Shown here: positions 1-6,465 of the stretch, in pieces | Layout of the letters: each line of letters opens with the position of its first letter | Numbering within the stretch: position 1 is the first letter of the stretch | Origin: Candidatus Latescibacterota bacterium | GTDB taxonomy: Bacteria; Latescibacterota; MVCY01; DTYK01 | Direction: 5' to 3' | DNA: 6,587 nt | Assembly: GCA_012961925.1 (NCBI GenBank) | Contig: DTYK01000085.1 | Span: 1-6,587 of the forward strand | Position numbers and translations under genes: made by a program | Notes under the pieces: generated by a model | Told to the model about the DNA's origin: nothing | The model's database searches: none | Seen by the model: only the letters and a program-made list of their open reading frames with translations

Positions 1-494
1 GAACGGAACTCAACGGACCCGAAGGGAGTAGATCTGGTCTTCAGGAGCCTGGACTGATCGAATTGAAGGACAGTTCAATACTGATGCTGATGCGGACAGA
101 TCAGGGATGTCATTTTCGTTCCTATTCCTACGATGGAGGGGAAACCTGGACTCCGGCGGAGCCGACAGAGCTAATCTCCCCTTGCTCGCCGGCCACGGTG
201 AAACGTATCCCTACTACTGGAGACCTGCTTTTGATATGGAACGATCATTCTGGCGAATACGCCAAGTTAGGGAACAAACGCACCCCTCTGACAGCGGCCA
301 TCTCCCGGGATGAAGGCCGTACCTGGGAGAACAAGAAGATCATCGAGGATGACCCGGATGGTTGCTATTGTTACACCTCCCTCACCTTTGTTGAAGATAC
401 AGCAGTGCTTAGTTACTGTGCTGGGAATATCGAAAGCGGGGGACTTAATCTCTTACAGATCAGTTTGATAAAGATCGACTGGTTTTACGATTAG
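1..494 (+). CDS. Sialidase-like BNR/Asp-box protein, 5'-truncated by the window edge
   Basis: The reading frame is open from base 3 to a TAG at 492-494, giving 163 visible residues and no N-terminus. Two Asp-boxes (SxDxGxTW type) are clear: SYDGGETW at 126-149 and SRDEGRTW at 303-326. These mark the bladed beta-propeller of the sialidase/neuraminidase superfamily. The stretch LQEPGLIEL followed by SILMLMRT, and the ending LQISLIKIDWFYD, look like the last blades and natural C-terminus of bacterial exo-sialidase-like proteins of roughly 350 residues, so about half is probably missing. A TTG at 63 could be read as a start, but no ribosome binding site precedes it and homology-like sequence continues upstream, so I treat the frame as running in from outside. 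Family members cleave terminal sialic acids, but many Asp-box proteins of this type are uncharacterised. The substrate and any signal peptide cannot be judged here. The reductase gene follows after 64 bases. Confidence 0.8.
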   Translation, partial: TELNGPEGSRSGLQEPGLIELKDSSILMLMRTDQGCHFRSYSYDGGETWTPAEPTELISPCSPATVKRIPTTGDLLLIWNDHSGEYAKLGNKRTPLTAAISRDEGRTWENKKIIEDDPDGCYCYTSLTFVEDTAVLSYCAGNIESGGLNLLQISLIKIDWFYD

Positions 495-548
495 AGGTCC
501 CATGGGGAATCACAACGGCGAATTATAAGTAAATGGACAAAATATCAT

Positions 549-556
549 AAGGAGGG
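549..556 (+). promoter_or_regulatory. Ribosome binding site of the aldo/keto reductase
   Basis: AAGGAGGG is a near-perfect Shine-Dalgarno sequence. It sits 2 bases before a first ATG (559) and 5 bases before a second, adjacent in-frame ATG (562). The spacing favours the second ATG, which would give the N-terminus MEYRQLG that is usual for this family. The rest of the 64-base gap (495-548) shows no convincing promoter or terminator. Confidence 0.75.
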
Positions 557-558
557 AA

Positions 559-1587
559 ATGATGGAATATCGCCAGCTCGGTCGCAGTGGCGTTCGAGTC
601 TCCGCCCTCTGCCTTGGTGCCATGAATTTCGGCTCAGGGACCGAGGAGGCCACTTCCATAAGGATAATCCAAGAGGCGCTAGATTTAGGAATAAACTTCA
701 TAGACACGGCTGATGTCTACGCTAAGGGTCTTTCTGAGGAGATCGTGGGGAAAGCCATAGCTCAGAGCGGCCGCCGCGATGAGGTCGTCCTGGCCACTAA
801 GGGGGTGGCCCATCTGGGGGAAGGGCCGAACGACTGGGGTGCCAGTCGTTATCACTTAACGCGTGCCTGCGAGGCCAGTCTACGTCGCTTGAGGACGGAC
901 CGCATCGATCTCTACTACCTTCACATAGTGGACCTGACCACGCCTATGGACGAGATCTTCAACACGCTGGAGACGTTGGTGAGGCAAGGGAAAATCCTAT
1001 ATGTGGGCACCTCCAAGTGGCCTGTGACCTTGATAATGGAGGCTTTGGCCTTAAGTGAGCGCTATGGAATGCCCAGGGTTACAGTTGAGCAGCCACCCTA
1101 CAGCCTTCTGGACCGCAGTATAGAGAACGAATTGATTTGGACCTGCATGCGCCACGGCATCGGCATAGTCCCCTTCTCACCGCTGGCCGGGGGAATCCTC
1201 TCCGGGAAGTACCGAAAAGGGCAGAAGCCGCCTAAAGGTAGCCGTTACGAGAAGGCAGGCCCGGATGACAAGCGTCTCACCCCTGAGGCCTTAGATGTGG
1301 TGGAGAAACTGGGGCCGATAGCCGAGGCTAAGGGGATATCTCTTTCGGAGTTGGCCCACGCCTGGTTGCTGCAGCGGCCAGGGATAACCGCTCCTATCAT
1401 AGGTCCCCGCACCGTGGAGCACCTGCGGTCCGCAATCAGGGCGTGCGAGGTTAAGCTCAGTGAAGAGGAGCTGGCCCGAATAGATGAGATCGTTCCACCC
1501 GGTAGTGCTGTTAGCGACTACTACGATGTTAACGTCTACGCCCGCATGCGCGGGGCCATCGAAGCCGGTGAAGTTCCCAGGGCATGA
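559..1587 (+). CDS. Aldo/keto reductase (NADPH-dependent oxidoreductase), intact
   Basis: A 342-residue protein of the aldo/keto reductase superfamily, a cytoplasmic (beta/alpha)8 barrel that reduces aldehydes, ketones or keto-sugars, usually with NADPH. The catalytic tetrad is visible: Asp49 and Tyr54 in IDTADVY, Lys81 in VVLATKG, and His122 in YYLHIVD. Cofactor-binding features are FSPLAGGILSGKY (206-218) and PIIGPRTVEHL near residues 279-289, followed by the family helix LSEEELARID. The N-terminus EYRQLGRSGVRVS is typical. Length is normal and there is no frameshift. The start is one of two tandem ATGs; position 562 fits the Shine-Dalgarno spacing better. Arginine codons are mostly CGN (22 of 28), unlike the two large genes downstream. 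It lies 21 bases before the GHL6 gene, so co-transcription is likely. The substrate is unknown; in this setting a sugar aldehyde or keto-sugar is plausible but inferred. Confidence 0.95.
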   Translation: MMEYRQLGRSGVRVSALCLGAMNFGSGTEEATSIRIIQEALDLGINFIDTADVYAKGLSEEIVGKAIAQSGRRDEVVLATKGVAHLGEGPNDWGASRYHLTRACEASLRRLRTDRIDLYYLHIVDLTTPMDEIFNTLETLVRQGKILYVGTSKWPVTLIMEALALSERYGMPRVTVEQPPYSLLDRSIENELIWTCMRHGIGIVPFSPLAGGILSGKYRKGQKPPKGSRYEKAGPDDKRLTPEALDVVEKLGPIAEAKGISLSELAHAWLLQRPGITAPIIGPRTVEHLRSAIRACEVKLSEEELARIDEIVPPGSAVSDYYDVNVYARMRGAIEAGEVPRA

Positions 1588-1597
1588 TGGTAAACTT

Positions 1598-1604
1598 AAG
1601 GAGG
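1598..1604 (+). promoter_or_regulatory. Ribosome binding site of the GHL6-type gene
   Basis: AAGGAGG lies 4 bases before the ATG at 1609. An in-frame TAA at 1597-1599 overlaps the beginning of this site, so translation cannot start further upstream and the start at 1609 is fixed. Confidence 0.8.
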
Positions 1605-1608
1605 CGAG

Positions 1609-3636
1609 ATGGAATGGCTGAAAAGGCCCTTGAGGATCGCCGACTTTTCTCTTGTCAACCTTCAAGAGGTCGAAGGCGGTGAGTTTCAGATCCAAAGGAG
1701 CCTGGACAAGAAGGCAGGTATGGGCTTCAACGTCGAGCACTTCTTCCCACACAAGAGGGGCGTCGCCGTCGCCCACGGGGCCATCGAACCTGACTGGGAG
1801 ATTCTGTCTCAGTATCTGGAGGCAGCCCATCGGAGGGGGATAAGACTGTTCCTGTATTATAATGTCCACTGGTATTCGCTCGAGATGGCCGAGAAGCACC
1901 CAGATTGGTTCCAGTACGATTTCCAGGGGAAACTCATAGATAACGTCTATGGAAAGGGGGTGATGAGCTGTGTGAACACCGGCTGGCGGGGATACACCTA
2001 CGAGTACATCCGCAGGTTCGCCAGGTTCGGAGTGGACGGGATATTCCTGGACGGCCCCTGCTTTCACCCTGAGGGATGCTATTGCAAGTCCTGTCGGGAG
2101 AGGTTTCGTAGGCGCTACGGCAAAGAGCTTCCCAGAAAGGGAGATCTGGCAAATCCCGACCATCGGCTTTTGGTGGAATTTCAAGAAGATTCTATGGCCG
2201 AATATATGAAAGAGGCCTACCGGGCCTGCAAGGAGGAGAACCCAGATGTTGCCATCTACCTTAACGGCGAGCCCTTGAGGCCCAGTTGGGTGTCCGGAAG
2301 GAACAACCGTAAGCTCGAGCTATACCAGGACCTTGTAGGTGCTGAGGGAGGCTTCATCTATGGGAAACTTATAGAGACCCCTATATTCAAGCCTGGGATG
2401 ACTGCCAAGGGGCTGGAGGCCCAAGCTCCCGAAAAACCCCGGGTGATCTTCGTAGCAGCTAAGCATTGTCCCTGGAACAAAAATCCCCTTACTGGGCCGG
2501 AACTCAAGCTCCTCTGCGCTCAGACCCTGGCCAATGGCGCCAACTACTGGATAGGCTATACCTTCCCCGATCCCGGGCTGGAGGAGAGCATAAAGGAGAT
2601 AAACGGATGGGTGGCGGGAAACGAGGAATACTTCTGTGGGACAAAAAATGCTGCTGAAGTGGGATTGTTCTGGTCTTACGAAACGGCCAACACCTATGGA
2701 GGTGAGGTACCCCAGAGCGACTTCACGGGCAAGACCATAAGGGTGAAGAGGGACTACATGAAGAGTTTTCAGGGCGCCTATGAGATCCTGCAGAGGTCCC
2801 ATATCCCCTTCAAGGTTGTGGATAAGCTTAAGTCTATTGGAAACTTAAAGCTCCTCCTCCTGCCCAACTGCGCCTGTTTGGGTCCTGATGAGGTCGATTT
2901 CCTGGAGGATTACGTCCGTGAGGGGGGAAAGCTCATGGTCTCCTTCGAGACCTCGCTTTACTTCGAGGGAGGCAGGAGGGAAGATTTCGCCTTAGGGGAT
3001 CTTCTTGGTGTCCACTTCTGTGGGATCGAGGAATACGGGGCCTTTGAGAACTACTTCCAGATGGGTGAGGAGTTCTTCCCTGCCTACACCTATGTGATGA
3101 AAGTCGAACCCAAATCTGCCGAGGTCCTGGGATACGTCTCTGAGAACAGCAGGGGATGTTACCAGCCCATAATCATGTCCAAATTTCCAGCCCTCTGCAG
3201 GAACGCTTTGGGGAAGGGGAAAGTTTACTACTTCTGCGGGAACTTCTTCCAGACATACCTCGACTACAAGTTCACGAAGTACCTCTCGCTCTTTCAGAGG
3301 ATCTTAGATTCCGAGGTAGAAAGAAAGATAATCTTAGAGAACGCCCCTGAGAGCATAGAGGTTACCCTGAGGAGGAAGGAGGATGCCCTTCTTATCCACC
3401 TGATAAACTTCTCCTCCGGGCTCAAAAGGCCGATGGAGGATGTCATCCCGGTGGGAAGTATCGTCTTAAAACTTCCTGGAATAAGGCCCACGAGCGTCAC
3501 TTGCCTGCTGGGGGAGGTTCCACCGAGGTGGGAGATGAGGGGTGAGCTTTTGGAGATAACCTTACCTCGGCTGCACGAGTACGAAGTGATAGTGGTGAAG
3601 GAGGTTGGACCATGTCCAAAGATCTACGCCCAATAA
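1609..3636 (+). CDS. GHL6-type putative glycoside hydrolase with GH42-like trimerization domain
   Basis: A 675-residue protein. Residues about 10-330 form a TIM-barrel of the 'hypothetical glycosyl hydrolase 6' kind: LFLYYNVHW (80-88), EKHPDWF (95-101), the beta-strand GVDGIFLDGP (141-150) with Asp148 as the best candidate catalytic carboxylate, and the following Cys-rich CYCKSC (157-162). Glu246 in AEGGFIYG is a second candidate. Residues about 350-470 resemble the GH42 trimerization (Rossmann-like) domain: VGLFWSYETANTYGG, LKLLLLPNCACLGPDEV, YVREGGKLMVSFET. A C-terminal beta domain covers about 570-665. No signal peptide or membrane segment is seen, so it is probably cytoplasmic. Relatives with this layout include the alpha-L-fucosidase family GH151, but fucosidase activity here is only a suggestion. 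AGR codons make up 28 of 40 arginines. It sits 21 bases after the reductase and 104 bases before another GH42M-domain protein. Confidence 0.85.
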   Translation: MEWLKRPLRIADFSLVNLQEVEGGEFQIQRSLDKKAGMGFNVEHFFPHKRGVAVAHGAIEPDWEILSQYLEAAHRRGIRLFLYYNVHWYSLEMAEKHPDWFQYDFQGKLIDNVYGKGVMSCVNTGWRGYTYEYIRRFARFGVDGIFLDGPCFHPEGCYCKSCRERFRRRYGKELPRKGDLANPDHRLLVEFQEDSMAEYMKEAYRACKEENPDVAIYLNGEPLRPSWVSGRNNRKLELYQDLVGAEGGFIYGKLIETPIFKPGMTAKGLEAQAPEKPRVIFVAAKHCPWNKNPLTGPELKLLCAQTLANGANYWIGYTFPDPGLEESIKEINGWVAGNEEYFCGTKNAAEVGLFWSYETANTYGGEVPQSDFTGKTIRVKRDYMKSFQGAYEILQRSHIPFKVVDKLKSIGNLKLLLLPNCACLGPDEVDFLEDYVREGGKLMVSFETSLYFEGGRREDFALGDLLGVHFCGIEEYGAFENYFQMGEEFFPAYTYVMKVEPKSAEVLGYVSENSRGCYQPIIMSKFPALCRNALGKGKVYYFCGNFFQTYLDYKFTKYLSLFQRILDSEVERKIILENAPESIEVTLRRKEDALLIHLINFSSGLKRPMEDVIPVGSIVLKLPGIRPTSVTCLLGEVPPRWEMRGELLEITLPRLHEYEVIVVKEVGPCPKIYAQ

Positions 3637-3740
3637 AATGGGCAATAAACAGGAGCCTATGCTTTACATTGCCGAAGCTCATAGAGACAGTTCCCAGTTG
3701 ATCTTGATCAATTTAAAAATTCACCCAATGGGAGGAAGAT
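3637..3740 (+). other. AT-rich spacer with operator-like palindrome
   Basis: This 104-base gap separates the two large hydrolase-like genes and is more AT-rich than the flanking coding DNA. At 3698-3711 there is a 14-base dyad, TTGATC-TT-GATCAA, with perfect 6-base arms. Directly after it, 3710-3721 has arms AATTT/AAATT around two bases. The dyad lies 29 bases before the start at 3741, where a repressor site or leader structure could act. I see no paired -35/-10 promoter that convinces me and no terminator for the gene upstream. In AT-rich sequence such dyads can arise by chance, so a regulatory role is tentative. Confidence 0.35.
3730..3736 (+). promoter_or_regulatory. Ribosome binding site of the GH42-like gene
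   Basis: GGGAGGA ends 4 bases before the ATG at 3741. This supports 3741 as the start rather than the overlapping frames that also read through this spacer. Confidence 0.75.
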
Positions 3741-5969
3741 ATGACCGAGATATTCGAGGCAAGGAAGGGAGGCTGGCGCTTCCGTGGGAAGCCCGTGGTC
3801 CTCACCACAGCCTGGAGGTGGCCGCAGGAGGACTACTCAGCAGAGGAGAACATTGAACACCTGAGGATCGCTGCAAGGGACGGGTTCACATCGGCCGATC
3901 TCTGGTTCAGGGGCAGAGACCTCTGGGACGGCTCGGGATGGACCAGCTTCGATGGTGCGGACAGGTACGTGGAAGAGGCCGCAAGGCTGGGGCTTGTCGT
4001 AGTCGTAACCATAGATTACAGCGCAAGCAGAATGCCCGAGGAGCTCATAAGGAAGCACGGATGGAAGGTCGTCACAGAGGAGGGAGAGGAGCTTCCCCTC
4101 GTGGTCAACCCAGACGTCCCCGACAGCTACGTCTTCCAGAACCTTCCCCTCTGCGACCCCTCCTTCGCCCATGCAACGAGGGAGTTCGTGCAGGCTGTGG
4201 TACAACACTACCGGGGGAACGAATGGATAGGTTACTGGAACATAATGGGTGAGGTATGGGGGTTTAAACCTTACCTCAAGCCAGGAACTGGAGCCCTGGA
4301 GACTGGATATGACGAATTCACAAGGGATAAGTTCAGGGAGTGGCTCAGGGGGAGGTACGACCTGAAGGGGCTCTCCCAGAAGTGGGGGAGGAGGGCCTAT
4401 GGTTCTTGGGAGGATGTGGAGCCTCCCGTGGGGATGAGGAGGGCGGACTTCGGTGGTGAGGAGCTCGGAAGGTGGGAGGCTGCGTGGTGGGACTGGCACT
4501 CCTTCAAGCTTGAGGCCACCGTTGGGTTCATGAGGAAGGTGGGGGGATGGATAAGGGAGCTCGACCGAAGGCCTCAGATGGTGGAGTACAACGCAGGGAT
4601 GACAGGATATTACAACCAGTGGGACAGGGAGAACAGGTGGGATTTGGTTATAGGGGAGGGGCTTACCAACTTAGGGGTCCAGGCCTTTGAGCGCAACTAC
4701 AAGAATCAGATATACTACAACTGCATAGCCCGTGGGAACTCCCCTCCCCCTCACCAGCTTAACGAGATAAACCTGCCCAACATGGCCATGGCCTTAGAGT
4801 CCGAGGGGCAGGCCGAGGTTGACCCTGTGGCGTTCGGCAGGAGGCTGCTTTGGCTCTGCCAGGCCATGGGGGCAACGGGAATGAACGTGAACTGGCTGGG
4901 GGACCTGGTCCAGCTCTTGAAAGGTGAACCCAAGGAGGATCATCCCGAGGAGCGAAGGCGAGGATACCAGGATGTTAAACGGACCAACCTCCAGTTCCAT
5001 AAGTTGGGGGAGGAGTTCGCCGCCTCATCACCTCCCCCTCCGAAGATAGCCGTCCTCGTGGTGGACGAGACCACCCTAAGGGAATCCGGCTTGGCCGTGG
5101 GGCTCGCCAAGCCCATCCTGCGGGTTCTCGTGGAGCAAGGTTACGGCTCAGAGGTCGCCATCGTAAGCGAACGTCAGGTGCTGGAGGGTCACCTCGGAGG
5201 ATATAGGCTGGTCTTCCTTCCCCGTGCTCCATACCTGAGGAGGGAGATAGCCGAGAGGCTCGAGGCCTATGTGGAGGACGGAGGGTTCTTAGTGGTGGGG
5301 CCGGGGAGCGGCAGGTACGACGAACACGGGGAGAGCTACGGAGGGCTCTGCGAGCCCCTGAGGAGGTGCTGCGGGGTAAACCCAAAGCAGATGCTCCATC
5401 CGGACTGCGATACCCACGACTTCTCGGTGGCCAAGGAGTTCCACAGGCTTAGGATGGGAAGGCTGGTAAGGGGTGATTACCTTGAGGAACTCGAGATAGA
5501 ATCCGAGAATACCGTGGTGCCCCTGAGGTTCAACTGGCAGGCCGAACAGCCGGCGATGGTTTTGAACAGCTACGGGAAGGGAAGGTGCTGCTATCTGGGG
5601 TTCTGGCCCTCTGACGACAGAGAGGAGAAGGGGTTGGAGGATGTGGTCATAAGTTTGGTCGAAGATGCCGGCCTTGAGCCCTACGTCCGGGTTTCGGGGG
5701 AAAGGGGGCTCGTAGATAAAGGAGTCATAGCCGGCGTAAGGTTCCACCCGGGTGGCACCTTCCTGATCCTAATAGAGACGGCGGACAGGGAACACAGGCT
5801 TCAAGTGGAGTTGAACGCTGAGAGGTTTGAGCTGGAGAGGGCTTACGTCGAGGAGCGTCCGGCCGGAGGTAAAGAGGTCTCCTTAGGGGGAGGCGGAGGA
5901 TGGAAGTTTCCCGCCCTGCTCGGCCCCGCGGAGGTGAAGGTTTTTCACCTCCGCTCTTCAGGGCGATAG
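3741..5969 (+). CDS. GH42 beta-galactosidase-like protein, divergent
   Basis: A 742-residue protein with the three-part GH42 layout. The TIM-barrel (about 15-395) includes EWIGYWNIMGEVWGF (161-175), aligned by pattern with the GH42 acid/base segment, which makes Glu171 the likely acid/base. It continues with FREWLRGRYDLKGLSQKWG (198-216) and GSWEDVEPPV (221-230), a classic GH42 signature. The nucleophile is probably Glu353 or Glu355 in ALESEGQAEVD; Glu342 is an alternative. A trimerization-like domain runs about 435-620 (KIAVLVVDE, YRLVFLPRAPYL, YVEDGGFLVVGPGSG). A C-terminal beta domain runs about 655-738. The Asn that normally precedes the acid/base Glu in clan GH-A is Gly170 here, so the substrate or mechanism may differ from beta-galactosidase. 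No signal peptide is visible. AGR codons make up 49 of 65 arginines. It is intact, and its nearest architectural relative in the window is the preceding gene. Confidence 0.85.
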   Translation: MTEIFEARKGGWRFRGKPVVLTTAWRWPQEDYSAEENIEHLRIAARDGFTSADLWFRGRDLWDGSGWTSFDGADRYVEEAARLGLVVVVTIDYSASRMPEELIRKHGWKVVTEEGEELPLVVNPDVPDSYVFQNLPLCDPSFAHATREFVQAVVQHYRGNEWIGYWNIMGEVWGFKPYLKPGTGALETGYDEFTRDKFREWLRGRYDLKGLSQKWGRRAYGSWEDVEPPVGMRRADFGGEELGRWEAAWWDWHSFKLEATVGFMRKVGGWIRELDRRPQMVEYNAGMTGYYNQWDRENRWDLVIGEGLTNLGVQAFERNYKNQIYYNCIARGNSPPPHQLNEINLPNMAMALESEGQAEVDPVAFGRRLLWLCQAMGATGMNVNWLGDLVQLLKGEPKEDHPEERRRGYQDVKRTNLQFHKLGEEFAASSPPPPKIAVLVVDETTLRESGLAVGLAKPILRVLVEQGYGSEVAIVSERQVLEGHLGGYRLVFLPRAPYLRREIAERLEAYVEDGGFLVVGPGSGRYDEHGESYGGLCEPLRRCCGVNPKQMLHPDCDTHDFSVAKEFHRLRMGRLVRGDYLEELEIESENTVVPLRFNWQAEQPAMVLNSYGKGRCCYLGFWPSDDREEKGLEDVVISLVEDAGLEPYVRVSGERGLVDKGVIAGVRFHPGGTFLILIETADREHRLQVELNAERFELERAYVEERPAGGKEVSLGGGGGWKFPALLGPAEVKVFHLRSSGR
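5928..5954 (+). repeat. Perfect 11-bp inverted repeat inside the 3' end of the GH42-like gene
   Basis: The arms GCGGAGGTGAA (5928-5938) and TTCACCTCCGC (5944-5954) are exact reverse complements around a 5-base loop, GGTTT. The hairpin covers codons for AEVKVFHLR and ends 15 bases before the end of the stop codon. No T-run follows, so it is not a standard intrinsic terminator. It could protect the mRNA 3' end or stall polymerase, but it may also simply reflect coding of a beta-strand. Confidence 0.7.
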
Positions 5970-5985
5970 GTCTTTTCCCTAATCG

Positions 5986-6044
5986 ACCCTCTAAAGGGTG
6001 CCCGACCAGCTGGTTGGTCACCCTTCAGGGTGACGCCCAGTTTT
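5986..6044 (+). terminator. Overlapping hairpins, weak terminator or attenuator-like
   Basis: Within the 90-base gap 5970-6059, two copies of an ACCCT/AGGGT inverted repeat occur: 5986-5990 with 5995-5999, and 6017-6023 with 6028-6034 (arms GTCACCC/GGGTGAC, loop TTCA). A third stem pairs AAGGGTG (5994-6000) with CACCCTT (6019-6025), extended inside by ACCA (6005-6008) with TGGT (6015-6018). That middle stem excludes the other two. The last hairpin is followed six bases later by TTTT (6041-6044), a short U-tract, so termination would be weak. Mutually exclusive stems are the hallmark of attenuators, but no leader peptide or known riboswitch motif is visible. A simple terminator is the conservative reading. 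Confidence 0.45.
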
Positions 6045-6059
6045 ACAGGAAGAAGCAAG

Positions 6060-6465
6060 ATGTCCTCTATTCTGGTCATTGGGGCACACTTAGACGAGTG
6101 CGAGTACGGAACGGGAGGCCTTCCTGCGCCAGGCAACCGAGGCGGCGCAGGCCCTGGGTGCCAGCAAGTTCGTGCTCAAATATTCAGATAAGCGCTTGCC
6201 CCATAACTTCAGTCTCGTCTACGACATAGCCAAGGTGGTTAAGGAGGTCAACCCAGAAATAGCCTTCATCCATCACGACCACGCGAGGACGGCCACCCTG
6301 GAGGCTCTGACCGAGGTGAACTGCTTCGCAGGCGGAGAGCCCATCGAATTGAAGCTCAGGGAAGGACTACATCGTCTGAGTTTCGCAAAGGAGGCCGTAT
6401 GTCAGAGAAGCCTTGCAAGGATATCCTCAAGAAGCCTGCCTGAGAGGGTGCTGAGGCTGAGATGA
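6060..6465 (+). pseudogene. Decayed PIG-L family deacetylase
   Basis: The ATG at 6060 opens with SSILVIGAHLDECEYGTGG, which matches the N-terminus and first metal-site motif (AHxDxxE...GG) of PIG-L/LmbE N-acetyl-sugar deacetylases. That frame then leaves homology-like sequence after 6119 and stops at a TAA at 6189-6191. Family-like sequence resumes in another frame from 6115: EAFLRQATEAAQALGASK, then VVKEVNPEIAFIHHDHARTATLEALTEV. About 30 residues normally found between these parts are missing. The second metal motif (usually HPxDxHPDH) is shortened to HHDH. After GGEPIELK (about 6328-6351) the sequence no longer resembles the family, and roughly half of the C-terminal part is absent. Intact members have about 230-260 residues; about 135 codons remain. 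The Shine-Dalgarno before 6060 is weak (AGGA at 6047-6050). Loss of function is very likely unless the sequence contains assembly errors. The decayed frame ends in a TGA that overlaps the next start (ATGA). Confidence 0.8.
6387..6443 (+). other. Shine-Dalgarno and 14-codon ORF inside the PIG-L remnant
   Basis: AAAGGAGG (6387-6394) lies 4 bases before an ATG at 6399 that opens MSEKPCKDILKKPA and stops at TGA 6441-6443. This is the strongest ribosome binding site between 3741 and the window end, yet the ORF is tiny. It is in the same frame as the isomerase that starts at 6462. It may be the stub of a gene lost with the C-terminal part of PIG-L, a leader peptide coupled to the isomerase, or chance. 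I do not recognise the peptide. Confidence 0.3.

Noticed and set aside
63..65. TTG as start of the sialidase-like gene
   Set aside because: No ribosome binding site precedes it, and family-like sequence (LQEPGLIEL) spans it in the same frame, so it is an internal Leu codon.
524..529. TATAAG as a -10 promoter element before the reductase
   Set aside because: No -35-like sequence lies at the right distance (501-506 is CATGGG) and there is no extended -10.
1291..2184. 297-codon open frame on the minus strand
   Set aside because: It lies antisense to the end of the reductase and the start of the GHL6 gene, both strongly supported, has no family-like motifs, and has no ribosome binding site I can see. 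It is a shadow of GC-rich coding.
3663..3668. TTTACA as a -35 element before the GH42-like gene
   Set aside because: No plausible -10 hexamer follows at 16-18 bases.
3605..3856. 83-codon plus-strand ORF across the 3637-3740 spacer
   Set aside because: It overlaps the ends of both flanking genes in another frame, lacks a ribosome binding site and shows no recognisable motif.
3837..4499. 220-codon minus-strand frame, and similar minus frames at 5289-5747 and 4975-5385
   Set aside because: All are antisense to the intact GH42-like gene and rich in Pro, Arg and Ser, as expected of reverse readings of AGG- and GAG-rich coding sequence.
6441..6443. TGA read as selenocysteine joining the 14-codon ORF to the isomerase
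   Set aside because: No SECIS-like hairpin is evident just after it, the isomerase has a natural start at 6462, and the surrounding DNA is visibly decayed.
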